Counted from the stretch's first letter, positions 11,254 through 23,500 are shown. The stretch: 64,000 nucleotides of DNA from Lactifluus volemus (GCA_022376515.1 WTXI01000077.1:62001-126000), one strand, 5' to 3'. Numbers and translations are program-made. The notes: generated from the letters alone by a model not told the origin.

Positions 11254-13206
11254 GGCTACTGAGACCGCTCCTCTTGCGAAGAGTGGGCGATTGATCGACA
11301 AAACGGCTTCCATAACTGTTGGTTGGACCTCAGAGAAGGGGAAGCTCACCAGAGTCGAAACCAGAGACGCACCAGACCTCCCAGACCACGTAGTTGGGCA
11401 CGCCTTTTGGATAGAACGTCAAGAAAACCCCAAGCAAAGTGCCTATTGGGCTTTTGACAAAGAAATCCACACGGACCCATCGAGTTTATCAACCAGAAGT
11501 GGTATCACGTCGAGTGGTTCGATAAACCACAAACTTATGCGACGGAGATAGGGAGATACATCACAGACGACGACATTGCACGATTTGAACTCGGCTGGTG
11601 GAAACCAAGTGATCCACAGCACCCAGACTATCCAGTACACGCGCTGTCCTTAACACCGGCAGGCTCAGGATCTGGAAGTACCCCAGAACGACCTGAAGCA
11701 CTTTCACCTAGTGGACAGTTATTTGAACCGGTCTATCAAGCCGCACAACCCCCTTTAACCAGTGTTCCCCCAGGAATTCATCAGCAGCTTGAACCAACCT
11801 CGACGTTGCAAGTGCCCCCAGTACAAAAGCAGATGGAATCACCATACTCCGACGTCAGTGTGTCGATGGTGACAGACCCAACCAGTGGAATGTTGGTGGA
11901 TCCCACCATGTTTCCAGCCGCTTTCTCCCCCACTCCACAACCTCATCCTAGCGTGCCTAGTGGTAGTGCGTTCATCAGGTCAGCTGCAGTCAGCACTGCC
12001 ATTACTGCACCAGCAGCACTAGCTGGCATCACAGGATTCAGCTCCTCCGGGCAACCTGGAGGAGGACCTCCGGCTGGGGCACAGCCGGGAGGAAGTGGAG
12101 GCGGTGGTGGAGGTGGCGGTGGAGGCGGAGGTGGAGGCGGAGGCGGAGGTGGGGTGGGGGAGGCGCTCCTGCAGGAGGACAACCAGCAGGGGGCCAGCTG
12201 CCCCACCCATCGGCCCTTTTTGGCACGATCCCTGAAATTTTCAATGGAGATTGCGACGACCTCGCGCGCTTCCGTCGCACCTTCACAGTCTTCTGGGAGA
12301 TGAATCGGGACCACCCCTCCATAAGCAGCCCCTACATGCGGGTCCTCACCTGTGTGGGAAGGATCCGAGGCAAAGCAGTCGACCAGTGGGTCGATGGAAT
12401 CATCCAACCCTTGATGAATGGGGTAGCAATGTGGCGGCAGTACCCAAATCACCTTCTGGCCATTGACCCGAACAATGAACAGGTCTGGACGGACTTTGAC
12501 AATGCGTTCAAGGCTCAGTTTCAGAACACTGTGGCAGAGAGGAGGCATTGGGGCGTCTGCTCACCCTGCAGATGCAAGGGGAAGACCTCAAAACGTACAT
12601 CAATGATTTCAATACACTAATCGCTCTCGCCAAGTGGGGTCCAAATGAACAAGGGACCCTCCTTCGATTTAAGGATGGCTTGAAGCGAGTCCTCCGTGAA
12701 AAGATCATTGATTTTGAGACTACCCTACCCGATACTCTGAGGGATGGCAAGACGCGGCCTTGAGGCGTCAAGGGAGGTGGATCGAAGCCAGAGCCACCTC
12801 TGGAGACAAGCCAGGCCAAAACTTCCGCCAACGCCTTGCTGCGGCGCTAGGGAGGTACCAGCAGGACAGACACACGAAACCCCGACCTTCTGACGCCATG
12901 GACGTTGACGCCATCCATACAGGGGGGCCTACCCCTGAAGAAAAGAAGAAACTAGTGGCGGAAGGTCGCTGCTTCACCTGTCGGCGACAGGGCCATGTGA
13001 GCCGCATGTGTCCTGAGAAGAAAAAGAACCAGAGCAAGAGCAGCAAGCCTGCACAGCGTCCTGCCGCAGTGCGGGCTGTCGAAGAAGAAAGAAAGAAATC
13101 ACCCGCGACCAGCTATGGACGGCTTATGAAGTTGTCTGACGATGACAAGGAACGCTTTATCAAGGATATGGTTGACTCCACCGACTCTGCGCCCCAGGAT
13201 TTTTGA
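11254..13206 (+). pseudogene. gag: gag of the Ty3 element, several frameshifts
   Basis: Gag sequence is spread over at least four frames: WTSEKGKLTRVETRD (11330 on), EIGRYITDDDIARFELGWW (11550 on), a Ser/Pro segment with a run of about 20 Gly codons (12095-12160), IRGKAVDQWVDGIIQPL (12365 on), LQMQGEDLKTYINDFN (12567 on) and a C-terminal basic part with a CCHC zinc knuckle CFTCRRQGHVSRMC (12970-13011). Gag packages the RNA and forms the particle. No in-frame ATG is found before the first segment, so the start is unclear. Confidence 0.75.
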
Positions 13207-15112
13207 AGAGCTCGTGCCGCGCGACCTGGGTACGAGCCTTAGGACTGAAACGAATGTACATTAGCTATGCCAATGCCAATGCTTTGAATTTGCCCATTTC
13301 GTTTTCAAATGTCCACAAAACGGTCGCAGATGTCGCCTTAGTCGACAGTGGAGCCACAGAAAACTTCCTTGATCAGCGCACAGTCCGCCGATGGGGACTC
13401 AGCACTCATAAACTCCCTCACCCCCGCTACGTCTACAATGTGGATGGAACCCAGAACCAGGCTGGGACACTTACGGAGTATTGTGTTCTTCGCTGTGTCG
13501 TGGGGACAAGGATACTCTCCAGCGGTTCTATGTCACCAATCTTGGCAAAGATCGTGTCCTCTTGGGGCACCCCTGGCTCTCAGAGTTCAATCCTCGCATC
13601 GATTGGACCAAGGGAGAAGTACAGAACGGAGGAGTACAGATCGAAACTAAGTGGAGGAAGTTCCAGCGCCCTTGACAGATATACAAGGACAGGGAGAAGG
13701 AACCAGCACGCATTGATCGCACCAATGTGGCCCAGGAATGGGCCATAAAGGCGCACCAAGAGCAGGTAGCCAGTGGGGAAAAGCACGAGGTGCTACCACC
13801 CCAATACCGAGACTATGCGGACGTCTTTGACGAAGAAAAATCCCATCGTTTCCCACCTTCACGACCAGAGGATCACACCATTGTCTTGAAGGAGGATGCC
13901 CCAGCTTCCATCAATTGCAAAGTCTATGCCCTCACGAGGGAGGAGAAGGAAGCGACCCAGAAGTTCTTAAAGGAGAATGAGCAGTGGGGATTCATCGAAA
14001 AGTCCAACTCTCCTTGGTCGACCCCTTGGTTCTTTATAAAGAAAAGAGATGGGAGTCTCCGACCCATCCAGGACTATAGGGAAGTGAACAGTTGGACGAT
14101 TCGAGATGTGTACCCCATCCCTCGCATTGAACAAATTCTGGAAGCGTTGCATGGACCACCCTCTTCACGGCACTGGACATTCGTTGGGGCTATCATAACA
14201 TCCAGATTCGCCCTGAGGATCGATGGAAGGCTGCGTTTAAGACTCCCTTTGGCCTGTACCAACCAAAGGTGATGCTCTTCGGCCTCCAGAACTCTCCAGC
14301 CACCTTTCAGCGTTGCATGGATCGGGTCTTTGCTAAGATCATGAACCGCTACCCAGGGAAGGTGTTTGTGTACATGGACGATGTCTTGGTGGCCACAGGA
14401 GGAGACGTGGAGGAACATAGGAGGATAGTCCGAGAAATCCTCGAGATGTTCCCCAAGAATCCTTCTTCCTCAAACTGTCGAAGTGCAAGTTTGAGCAGAC
14501 CAGCATTGACTACCTTGGCATCCGCGTGGAACACGGGACCATCCGCATCGATCCCACGAAGAGGAAGGACTATCTCAATGGCCTCGAACCTTGTCTTCAG
14601 TGAAGGAGGTCCGGAGTACGCTTGGCGTGTTGGGGTATCAGAGACCATTCATTCCCCACTTTGCACACCTCGCGGCGCCACTCACTGCCTTACTGAAGAA
14701 GGGACGACCATTCAAGTGGACGGATGAGTGCACCAAAGCCTTGGATGCACTCCTCCAGATCATAGAGTCCGACCCTGTCCTCCAGAGACCTGACTATGAC
14801 CGCCCCTTCGAGATGGAGGTGGACGCGTCCCAGTATGCCACTGGGGCCATCCTCTACCAACGAAATGACAAACAGAGGCTCTGTCCAGTGGGCTACCACT
14901 CCCAGACATTGAACGAAGCTGAGAGAGGGTATGACGTCCATGATAGAGAGCTCTTGGCGGTGATTCGGGGTTTGCGACGATGGAGACACTTGTTCCTCTC
15001 CTCTCCCTTCACTGCCGTTGTGCACACCGATCATAATAATCTTCGATATTACCGGCAACCCCAAAGAATCAACCGACGCGTAGCAAGGTACCTCAGTGAC
15101 CTTGCGGACTAA
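13203..15112 (+). pseudogene. pol: pol: protease, reverse transcriptase, RNase H (frameshifted)
   Basis: The aspartic protease site ALVDSGATENF has its DSGA at 13344-13355. RT begins with CKVYALTREEKEA and NSPWSTPWFFIKKRDGSLR, shifts frame near 14160, and has the polymerase motif VYMDDVLVA (YMDD 14371-14382) in the segment starting 14269. Another shift near 14455 precedes LGIRVEHGTIRIDP. RNase H (14591-15112) shows FEMEVDASQYATGAILYQR, a YDVHDRELLAVI block and HTDHNNLRYY. Frames change at least four times, so no single polyprotein can be read as given. Confidence 0.85.
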
Positions 15113-15114
15113 AT

Positions 15115-16485
15115 TACAAACTGGTGCACCGCCCAGGCAAGCTGAACAAGGCTGACGCACTGTCCAGACCACCAGGGGTGGACGAAGGGAAACATGATAA
15201 CGAAAACACCCTTGTCCTGCCTGACAAACTCTTCGCGCGGGCAGCGGAGGTCGCAGTCTCGAACAACAGGTTTGGGATTGGCAAGCGCGCACACCGAGCT
15301 ATTTGCAGAGCTGCATCGCTCCTACCCACTGGACTCAGTAAATCACCACTGGGTGCACCAAGGAAGACCTGTGGTCGCGGACCAGGAGGATCTGAAGTGA
15401 CAGATCTTGCATGAGTACCATGACCACGCCTTGGCGGGCACCCAGGCATCGCCACGACGCTTCAGAAGGTGTCTAAAGACTACTGGTGGCTGACATGCGA
15501 CAGTTCGTCCAGAACTACGTCAAGGGATGTGCAACTTGCCAAATGACGAAACCCAATACTGTGAAACCCAAACCACCATTGATGCTGATCACTGTTGAAC
15601 CGAAGGCAATCCCTTTCCAGACCATTCCCTTGACCTCATCACCGATCTCCCAGTCTCAAAGGGATATGACTCGATCCTCACAGTGGTGGACCACGATTGC
15701 TCAAGGCAGCCTTCTTCTTGCCCTGTCAGAAGACAATTGACGCAGAAGAAGTGGCCCGGCTCTATGTGGAACACGTCTTCCCTCTCTTTGGCTGCCCCCA
15801 CCACGTCATCTCGGACAGAGATCCCCGTTTTACTGCCCACTTCACCCGCCAGATGTGTGAACTGCTAGGAATCACACAGAACATCAGCTCTGCTTATCAT
15901 CCGCAGACTGATGGACAATCAGAACGCGCTAATCAGTGGGTGGAGCAGTATTTGCGGATCTATGGAAGCAGCCAACAAGACGACTGGGCAAACCTTCTTC
16001 CTCTCGCCCAATTTGTTCACAACTCCTGGCCAAATGCGAGCACAGGGAAGGCTCCCTGTGAGCTCTTGTGGGGCGCAAACCCAATCATCCACCCCTCCAG
16101 AAAAAGCACAAATGTCCCAGCGTTACATCAAAGACAAATGTGGCTTAAGGAGGCTAGGGAGCGCGCCCAGATGCATCAGAAAAGCGCAGGAACTGTGGCT
16201 AAAGAGGCGCCAGAGAAAGAAGGGTCAAAGGCATTTCTACCCATTCGAAAAAGGACAACAAGTATTGTTGGAGGGAACAAACCTAAAGACAATCTATCCG
16301 TCCGCAAAGTTGGGACCCAAAAGATATGGTCCATTCCCCATCATTGACGTCATTTCCCCAGTGGTGTACCGCCTCCAGCTTCCCCCACACTGGCGCATTC
16401 ACAATGTCTTCCATGCGTCCTTGTTAACCCCTACAAGGAGACGGAGGAACATGGGCGCAACTTCACGGAGCCGCCACCTGATCTG
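15115..16485 (+). pseudogene. pol: pol: integrase with GPY/F module (frameshifted)
   Basis: The zinc-binding region (HEYHDHA ... GCATCQ, Cys pair 15528-15539) is followed by the core. The DDE residues visible are D at 15814 in ISDRDPRF and E at 15922 in GQSERANQ, spaced D-X35-E. A frame change near 16085 leads to the GPY/F-like block GPFPIIDVISPVVYRLQLP and HNVFHASLL. Integrase inserts the cDNA and makes the 5-bp target duplication seen here. Confidence 0.85.
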
Positions 16486-16752
16486 ATGGAAGGCGAACCA
16501 GAGTATGAGGTGGAACAGATCATTGATGCGCGCAAGAAAGGGAAGGCAGAAAAGCTTGAGTATCTCCTTCGTTGGAAGGGATATTCACCCGCTCATGATA
16601 GTTGGGAACCCGCTGGCAATGTGAAAGCTCCAGAGCTCATTAAGGAGTTCTATCAGCGCAACCCCAATGCGATAGGAGGGGGGAGGATAAAAGCAAGAGA
16701 AACGACGTATCCGCACCATCATCACCCCCACTACCTCCTCCTCCATGAGTAA
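16486..16752 (+). CDS. chromodomain at the integrase C-terminus
   Basis: EYEVEQIIDARKK, LEYLLRWKGYSPAHDSWEP and a helix with ELIKEFYQR form a canonical chromodomain with its aromatic residues (Y, W, W). In chromoviruses it targets integration, usually to marked chromatin. As read, the frame begins at an ATG just after a frame break, so it is properly part of the Pol polyprotein rather than a separate gene. Confidence 0.85.
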   Translation: MEGEPEYEVEQIIDARKKGKAEKLEYLLRWKGYSPAHDSWEPAGNVKAPELIKEFYQRNPNAIGGGRIKARETTYPHHHHPHYLLLHE

Positions 16753-17640
16753 TGCCCTACAACTTGCGTTCCAATACCCCAACTCGGAGGATGACTACCT
16801 CCAACTCCTCGACTCGTCGTTCAACTCCCTCGCGGTCTGTGAGGGGGGAGAGTGGTCCCTCTCAGAGGCGTCCCTTGCCGAGGACACCCCAGCAGAACCA
16901 GCCCAGATCCGCACCTCCACCGTACAGGAGGACCACCCGCTCGCCTCGCCAAGAGCCTCGCCGCAGCCCTCGTACCATCCGAGGACCCCATCTCCTCTCC
17001 CAGGCCGACGCCGCCTCCCCAACTCTCGCCTATCCAGGAAGCCCTGGAGACGCTAGCAGCGGACATGAGGTTCCAGCCAGAAGTCATGTCGCTGGAGACC
17101 CCCACGCGCTGCGATCCGAATCCCCTCACGATCCCTGGAAGGTCTTCAGCTGGGCCCAACCTTCTGCAGGTGACGGTGCTCATCAACTCCAGGGGATACG
17201 TGCAGCAGATGGGGACGGCCTACGTCCACTCGTCGTCGCGTCTTCGTCGCATGGGGGGCCGTCTGGTGGTGATTCCGGAGTCAGCCCTCTGAGAATCACT
17301 GGCAAGCGCAAGAGGAAGGGGAAGAGTCATTTATTGCGGCAAGTGCAACAAGGACGGGGTGGACCACAAGTACGAGAACTGTCCTTTGTGGAGGGAGTGC
17401 CTCTATTGCCAGAAGAGAGGGCACTACTCCCATGACTGTCACCACCCCCATACGCGTTGCACTGTCTATAGGTGCCGGGTCTTCCCTGACCACCAGTACT
17501 ATGGGAGGAACTGTCCTGTCAAGGCCACAGAGTTGCGGCCCGTTACTCATCTTTGGGATGAGTATGACGCAGATGACGTCGACGCAGGTGAGGCGCTTTG
17601 GGATGACATTGACTGGGAGTCCATGGACAGGGGTGACTGA
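16752..17640 (+). CDS. extra ORF3 between chromodomain and 3' LTR, second zinc knuckle (frameshifted)
   Basis: About 890 bp lie between the chromodomain stop and the polypurine tract. They read as an Arg/Ser/Pro-rich N-terminus (MPYNLRSNTPTRRMTT), a middle segment LLQVTVLINSRGYVQQMG in another frame, a basic GKRKRKGK stretch, and a Cys/His-rich C-terminus containing a CX2CX4HX4C knuckle CLYCQKRGHYSHDC (17398-17439) flanked by further Cys pairs. Standard Ty3 elements lack this. It may encode a second nucleic-acid-binding protein or a captured Gag-like tail. Two frame changes interrupt it. Confidence 0.6.
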
Positions 17641-17663
17641 GGCGCATGGTGGTACATGCGCCT

Positions 17664-17674
17664 AGGAGAGAGGG
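17664..17674 (+). promoter_or_regulatory. polypurine tract
   Basis: AGGAGAGAGGG lies three bases before the 3' LTR (17678), where plus-strand DNA synthesis would be primed. Confidence 0.75.
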
Positions 17675-17677
17675 TAC

Positions 17678-18611
17678 TGTTACGGTTATGCGGGCCGCCC
17701 GCCCATTTCTTACTGTTTTCCGTCTGATTTTCGACTTGTGTTGTGACCTAGGATCCCTTTCCTTGGCCAGCCCCCTCTGTTCCGCTTCTAGGGGCTGTGC
17801 GTCGCCGTTTTGGACGTGTATTTGACTCAGGGATCATGACTCAAATCTTGAGTCAGCGTTCTTGACTCAGATCTTGAGTCAGACGCACTGAGTCAGTTCT
17901 TGAGTCATCAGAACTGACTCAGGCCTTAGTCAATAGTCTTGACTTCGCTACTGTACTGTGACCTTTGTAGGATAGTTGGCTGGCCCTCTGTACGCATAAA
18001 TAGGGCCCTGTAGACGAGCTAAAGCCCCAGCTTCAGCTTCGTCTAGAATCGCAGTTCATTGTCTCCTGCTCACACTCGCATCGCATCTTCCTCCTCTCTT
18101 CTTGTGAATCCCCTCTTCGTACCTTGATCTAGGTACTTCGCGCCACGATCAGACATCTGTGAACTTGTTCCATTTCCGTGCAACAAGTCCCCAGACGCCT
18201 GAACCCTAATACGAACGCGCTGTGAGAAGTAGTCCCCACTTCTCACCCCGCGTCCGCCCTCGAACCTTAGTTCAACCTCTCACGAGTGTCCTTGGAAGGC
18301 GAGCATCTCTTGCGTTCCAAATACACTCGCGCCCGTGTTGCGGTTGAACCTACACATCGTCATTAACTCATCTGCCACCGTCTATCCCTTTTGGGAACGG
18401 TAACTCCGACCATCGCGTGCGCCGGTCCGCTAGTCCGCCTCGCGCGATACAGACACCCAGAGTTCGCACAGTCAAGTCTACTCCACACAGGACCTTGCCT
18501 GCACGTGCTAGAATCGACTATTTGGTGTTGCTAGTCTTGTCCAACTCGCCACAGCAAATAGCCAACCAGAACAACGCTCACTTCGAGCCACGGTCCCTGC
18601 GAACCGTGACA
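17678..18611 (+). repeat. 3' LTR (934 bp)
   Basis: Same TGTTACGG start and GTGACA end as the 5' LTR, followed by the CGATC duplicate at 18612-18616. Differences from the 5' LTR are mostly C-run length changes. Confidence 0.95.
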
Positions 18612-18616
18612 CGATC

Positions 18617-19150
18617 ATTCGTGAAGTCGAGAACAAGACTTGCAAGACGTGCAAGTCAAGATCAAAGGTTCAATAAAGATGAGACTTAGTAAACGACTAA
18701 GTCAAGAGCGTTTCAGAGGTCAAGGGCTTTGGGCTTAGGGATAAGACCAAAGTGTCAAGAAGTCGAAGAGTGTGATGTCAAGAGGGTTCTCTCAGGTCTG
18801 ATGCTTCTAAGCAAGCAAGGTTCTAATAGATAGAAGACTTGGATTGCGAAACAAAACTGAGACTTAAGGTCTCTAGGGCAGAAAGTACAGGGTTTATATA
18901 TAAGAAGACGCGGCTATGTACACAGCCGTAGGGGCTGTGACCTTCGTACAGCTTTCAGGGTTTGAAACATGTTTCAGGAATCAGCAAGTCATCCTGTGCA
19001 TGTGGCTGTTGCTTGAGGCTGTACGGTGCTGTGTAAAGCTATATCGTGAGAAAATAAGTAGGCGATCTGAAACAAAGCGATTGGCAGTCCATTCACATAA
19101 GCAGGAGAGTCAGTAGAAATGAGTCATCAGTCCGAAAACGTATAGTATGA
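18617..19150. other. non-MULE segment between the Ty3 element and the MULE core
   Basis: This stretch separates two parts of the transposase that would normally be close together. It has a TTTATATATAAG box near 18895 and several GACTTAGT/GAGTCA-like words, but no coding frame I trust. It may be an LTR-like remnant of another element. Confidence 0.4.
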
Positions 19151-19151
19151 G

Positions 19152-19440
19152 TCAGCAAACACGTGTCAGTCCATAACAGGAACTGTCCCTCTTCAGCATA
19201 GCTTGCTGCTTGTTAGACCAACATTGTCGCATGTGGAACTTGCACAGCAAGAGCACTATGGAAGGCCAGGTGTATGTCAAAGTGCCTCGCTCCTTGGCAT
19301 CAGTGTCTGTGATGGCCACTCGTGGCTCAAACACGCGGTTCCTAGCCAATTCACGGGAAGACAACCAATCTTTCCAGGTTTTGAGAAGGTGAGTGAGAAC
19401 TTGCGTGTCGTATCTGGCATGAGTTGCAAGGACCTATTGG
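19152..19440 (-). pseudogene. MULE transposase, catalytic middle part
   Basis: Minus-strand peptide LTHLLKTWKDWLSS leads into PRVAITDTDAKERGTL, carrying the second acidic catalytic region, and then WPSIVLLLCKFHMRQCW with the conserved C..H pair of MULE transposases. It is open for only about 95 codons between two non-MULE segments. Confidence 0.75.
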
Positions 19441-19789
19441 AGTGAGACAATGAGGCTCAGTCTGTGAAAGTAAAGACTATATTGTTCTAACCTATTGGAG
19501 TGAGACAATGAGGCTAGAGTTAATAGTAAGTAACTGAGAACTAAGTAAATAAAGGAGAGACTAACCTCAGTCTGTGAAAGTAAAGACTGAGGTAGGTGAA
19601 CACGGTGTCTACACTATATAAGGAATGACCAACTGAGGTCAAATTCTAAGGGGGTTAAGCTATAAGGAGATAATGAAATCGACTTGGTACTGAACGCGGA
19701 AAGTCTGTGGGTATCGGCGTCACGCGTCATGTGACGTGTGACCACGAAGCGTCGCTCGACTTGCGCCTTGCGAGGCTGCACTCCCAACA
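19441..19789. other. non-MULE segment inside the transposase, with short direct repeats
   Basis: It separates FLFSAPAG (19795-19820) from the LTHLLKTW part of the transposase. CCTATTGGAGTGAGACAATG occurs twice (about 19431 and 19490) and CTCAGTCTGTGAAAGTAAAG occurs twice (about 19453 and 19567). No coding frame is credible. Confidence 0.5.
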
Positions 19790-21117
19790 GGACCCCTGCA
19801 GGTGCAGAAAACAGAAACATCGCGACGGGTAAGCCTTTCCCCTGGTGATCTAACCCCATTGCGATCCAAAGTAGCAGTCTTGATGAGGAGACACCAAATG
19901 TACCATCGAGGATGAGCTGTGAGTTGTGGACATAGGACCACGCTGCGTCCTCCATCTCCTTTGTTGATATGAACGCTTCAAATCGATCGCTGTGCTGGAC
20001 TCTTGCGCTGTAGTGGAATACAGATTTGGCAATGTCTATATTGAAGTTAGGAGAGTGGGGATTTAACCAGTCATGAACGTTATCTTCTGCGTGCTTGGAG
20101 ATATTGATCCCTTGAGATCTATAATGCAGGACATATAACTGTTTGAAATCTGTTTTTTGGAAGTTAAATCGATAGTTTGCCTGGGATGGGTGAGTTGATC
20201 GCTGATTGCGATACTCTTGCCGATGGCACATGTCTAGGTTTCGTCTTTGAATGGCAGTGATACTGCAATCAAGATACAATGAGCTTATCTCGATGCAATT
20301 GTATTTGGTACGTACTTGGCTCCTTCCTCTAGCTGTTCTAACGCAACTTCGAAAACATGAGAATGTAGTGGTACAGGCGGCAGTCGCTTCATTATGCCAG
20401 TTTGGCATCCGAAATTATGCTCAAAGTAGCCGATAATCCAACCTATCCAACCCGATGATACCTCGTATGTGACGTCGGCGTGAGCCAAGCATCTGGTGAA
20501 GTCATATGGTGCGCATTGTGTCGTTGTGAGTTGATGTGATTTATTTTGTTTAGCTTCCTGACGAGCTTCAGTGTTGTACCCACAACTGCTATAGGGGGAC
20601 AATTGATGATATTCCATTAATCACATGCAAGTGTGTAAATAAAGTACCATTGGAAAAGTATGCATTTAGCTTTCCCCTTCTTTGATTGCCAATTTAATGA
20701 CCACACTTTCATCCAGCGTCGCTCAAGCTGCTTCAAACTCCCTTCATCCAGGCCATTACGGGAAAGTACGTCATTTGCTGATGTTTGTGAAGTAGTGGAG
20801 TCTGAGAATGTCTGACGGATGACCAGCCCTTCATCGTGAAGTCTTTTTATTGCTTGGGCTTGTGTCGTGTCACACCAAAGACTCTGAGTCGATACCTACA
20901 TGTGTATAGCCATGTAAGGAACCATTTGTCATGTATACGCATTAATATGACATACCTTAACATTATCACGCCATGAATCCCCTATAATGGGCTGAGTGTC
21001 TGGCATGATTGCTACAATGGTAGGGGGGACTTCACACAGGTGAGATAACGTAGACATGGGATGGTAAAAGGGGTGCCCAGGGGTCAAGGGCCTGGATTGT
21101 GTGAAAAAATGGCTCAT
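19790..21117 (-). pseudogene. MULE transposase, N-terminal half
   Basis: From 21117 the minus strand reads MSHFFTQSRPLTPGHPFY and PIIGDSWRDNVK, an intron, then STQSLWCDTTQAQAI, and further EHNFGCQTGIMKRL, ending at a splice near 20318. The next exon contains YRFNFQKTDFKQLYVLHYRS, NPHSPNFNIDIAKSVFHYSA and AWSYVHNSQLILDGTFGVSS, with the first catalytic Asp in LDGTF. Frames are mostly open, but the gene is cut after FLFSAPAG. Confidence 0.75.
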
Positions 21118-21415
21118 GAATTATCCCGACAGAATGGATGAACTTGGCAATGATACACGGCATTTGGACAAAGCCAAGGCTACCTGCCCTTAAGCACCCA
21201 TGTGGTTGCTGCTGCGCAAACGCTGTCATCGCTGTAGAGGCATTTATTTAGTGTCGTGAAAAAACAGCTAACGGAAATTATCCCTACAGAATGGATGAAC
21301 TTGGAAATGATACACGGCATTTGGACAAAGCCAAGGCTACCTGCCCTTAAGCACCCATGTGGTTGCTGTTGCGCAAATGCTGTCATTGCCATAGAGGCAT
21401 TTATTTAGCATTGTC
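21099..21415. repeat. tandem duplication, about 157-bp unit x2
   Basis: ATCC..ACAGAATGGATGAAC and the following 120 bases (GGCATTTGGACAAAGCCAAG to GAGGCATTTATTTAG) occur twice with few changes, offset by 157 bp. The first copy overlaps the 5' end of the transposase frame. Confidence 0.8.
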
Positions 21416-22600
21416 ATTGATGCCGGAAGACTGCTTGATGGGTACTCATCTGCTACACCCACATGTCTTAAATGTCAGAGGATGACATGCCTGGTTGCTA
21501 AACACTTTGTAAATACAATAGAGAATGTAGATATTTCAATTTCTTTTCCTCAGATCGCGCCCAAACTCCCGACATCTGTCCTATTTTGGGTGGCGGCGGG
21601 AGGTGCACCTCGCAAGCGTTACATTGAGTGACCCATACGTACGCTTTCCTTTCTTGGTCTGTGGGCGCTTGGTGTGACGGTGTGATCTTATATAAGCTTT
21701 CCTCATTTGGTAACAGTTTTTGTTACCACCAACCATCCAGCTGACGGCCTATGTCACCACCGCCTGGGTAAAAATTGAGCGCTACTGTCTCCACAGAAAG
21801 AAGCCCGAGGAGGATAGAATTATGAAATATGTATCTTCATGGAGGAAATGACGAGCCAGCGCTTTTGAAGGAAACAAATAGATTCCACATTTGGGAAGAG
21901 AAGCCTGGAAATGTAAAAACTGAGTTTTAAAAAATGAAAAGAAGAAAGGAAGCAACCTTTAGATTGCACCAGGACACGCTGACATAACTGTCACGCAAAT
22001 GTGGGATGCACGTGAAGGGCGCTTCCCCCTGGCAGCGCTAATTTTCGGCTCATTCAATCCACGCGTTGTTGATTGTCTCGTCTCGTCTTGTAGTTGTTCC
22101 TTCCCTCTTTTTGTCTTAGCTACTCCCAATATACATGTCTGCTCATGGCTCAGATCTGAGGGTGTTATATCTGGAGGACTGGGATGGAAACCAGTCTCAA
22201 GAGCCTGAAGAGCACTATCAGAAATCGATAGATCAACGGCCTTCGGCAACCTCGTCGCTAAGGTGACTTCTTCACGTCATTCGGACAATTCCGTGTGTCC
22301 TGCAAAAAATCTGGCAACTTAGGACACTACGGGACACGCATTTTTTAGGTGGGCTGCCCACCCATGATCGTGTCCCGTGAAGAAACAGATTACTGGCCTT
22401 CATGGGACACGCTGCCGCATTTGGTCTGGCTGCTGATGTAATGGCAGTTCTTACTACCCTCCGCGTTTTACTACCCTCTGCGTTTCCCTCTGTGGTACCT
22501 AAAGGTGAGTAACTTCTGGCTTTTCCTTCCCCCCCCCCTTCTCCTCATCATGTTTGCTAACCATCCTCTTCACAGTTCTCACAAAGCCCTTCTAAACTAC
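21416..22600. other. intergenic, no gene seen
   Basis: About 1.2 kb without a credible coding frame. A TATATAAG at about 21691 and the GGGACACG inverted repeat listed separately are the only features noted. Confidence 0.5.
22329..22378. repeat. hairpin: ACGGGACACG / CGTGTCCCGT with inner palindrome
   Basis: Arms at 22329-22338 and 22369-22378 are exact inverted repeats. Inside is GGTGGGC-TGCCCACC (22348-22362). A further GGGACACG lies near 22404. The same word forms a perfect palindrome at 29984-29999. Confidence 0.6.
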
Positions 22601-22649
22601 CAGCTAGTTCTCGCTTTACCTTCATCTAATCCAGCCTTGCCCGTTTTTA

Positions 22650-23500
22650 TTTTGTCCCAAGCCTCCACTGCCCTACGCCTGGACACAAGACTGGGAGGAG
22701 ATCACGATGCCAGTGGCCCTCCCGCTACTGTCCAGCACGTCCAAAACAGACATCAACGTCCTCTTCTCTCCACAAACGCTCACCGTGCACGTCCAGAACT
22801 GTGCCTCACCATGCTACACGGCCGCGCGGCTCTGGGGCAGCATCGCGCCCGGGTCCAGCTTCTGGACATGGGACGCTCACGGCGCACACGCTTACGGCTT
22901 ACTCACGCTGCACTTGGAAAAACAACATGCCGGTACGCGATGGCCGCACGTCTTTGATCCCACCACCTCATCATTGGGGGAACCCGAGGTGGCGGAAACG
23001 CTCGGCACCACCGCAGCGGGAAAGCACAGTATCATCAGTGATGCTGAGCTCAACATGCTCCTCGACTGTCGCAAGGAAGTCTTTGAGGGACGCAGCGTGG
23101 GCTGGAAGTCCAAGGGTGCCGCAACCGGTGGCGCCCGAGTCGGCGATGCTACCAGGAAAGTTCAAAGTACCGATTGGCGGCAGCGCCAAGGCCGGCGAGG
23201 CTCAACAGACGATTGCAGAGATCGCTGCACAGCTGCTCGAGCTCAAGGGTGAGCACATCGAGGTGGTGCCGAGCACCGCAGCGGGAAAGCGCAGTATCAT
23301 CAGTGATGACCCGTCGGAGCTCTACGCTATTCGTGAATCCCTCGAAAAATACACTGCTGAGTTACGGGAAGGAGGCGGAGCAGCCATGGGCCTTGCCACG
23401 CGTTCAAGTCTCACCGATGGCAAAGTCGACGACGAAGTGGGTGCCACGGTCGGCATCGAGGGTGGTTCTGAAATTTCGATCACGATCGACAGACTCTTTT
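22650..23500 (+). pseudogene. CS/NudC-domain gene fragment with a foreign insertion
   Basis: After a GTGAGT..AAG intron (22504 to about 22661) the frame reads LPYAWTQDWEEITMPVALPL, INVLFSPQTLTVHV and GLLTLHLEKQHAGTRWPHVF, a CS (p23/NudC-like) chaperone domain ending near EVAETL. The expected continuation DPSELYAIRESLEKYT appears only at 23308, in another frame. Between them are about 310 bp reading GKHSIISDAELNMLLD ... VFEGRSVGWKS and then EAQQTIAEIAAQLLELKGEHI, which look like pieces of a chromatin-remodelling helicase. The gene is thus broken. Confidence 0.55.
23010..23310 (+). repeat. direct repeats bounding the helicase-like insert
   Basis: CACCGCAGCGGGAAAGC followed by CAGTATCATCAGTGATG starts at about 23009 and again at about 23274, one base different. 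They bound the foreign segment that splits the CS/NudC-like frame. Confidence 0.7.

Larger units (their letters stand above)
10171..18611 (+). mobile_element. complete Ty3/chromovirus LTR retrotransposon (8.44 kb)
   Basis: It has TG..CA LTRs, a 5-bp target duplication, PBS and PPT. Internal domain order is Gag zinc knuckle, protease, RT, RNase H, integrase, chromodomain, which defines a chromovirus, followed by an extra ORF. The LTRs differ by only about three substitutions and four single-base length changes, so insertion was recent. The internal frames nevertheless carry several single-base shifts, often in short homopolymers. Confidence 0.95.
8515..21117 (-). mobile_element. decayed MULE with nested insertions
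   Basis: The transposase runs from 21117 down to 8515 on the minus strand but is broken by the Ty3 element (10171-18611) and by two non-MULE segments (about 18617-19150 and 19441-19789). Conserved parts appear in the right order on both sides, which shows the MULE was there first. I could not identify its terminal inverted repeats. Confidence 0.7.
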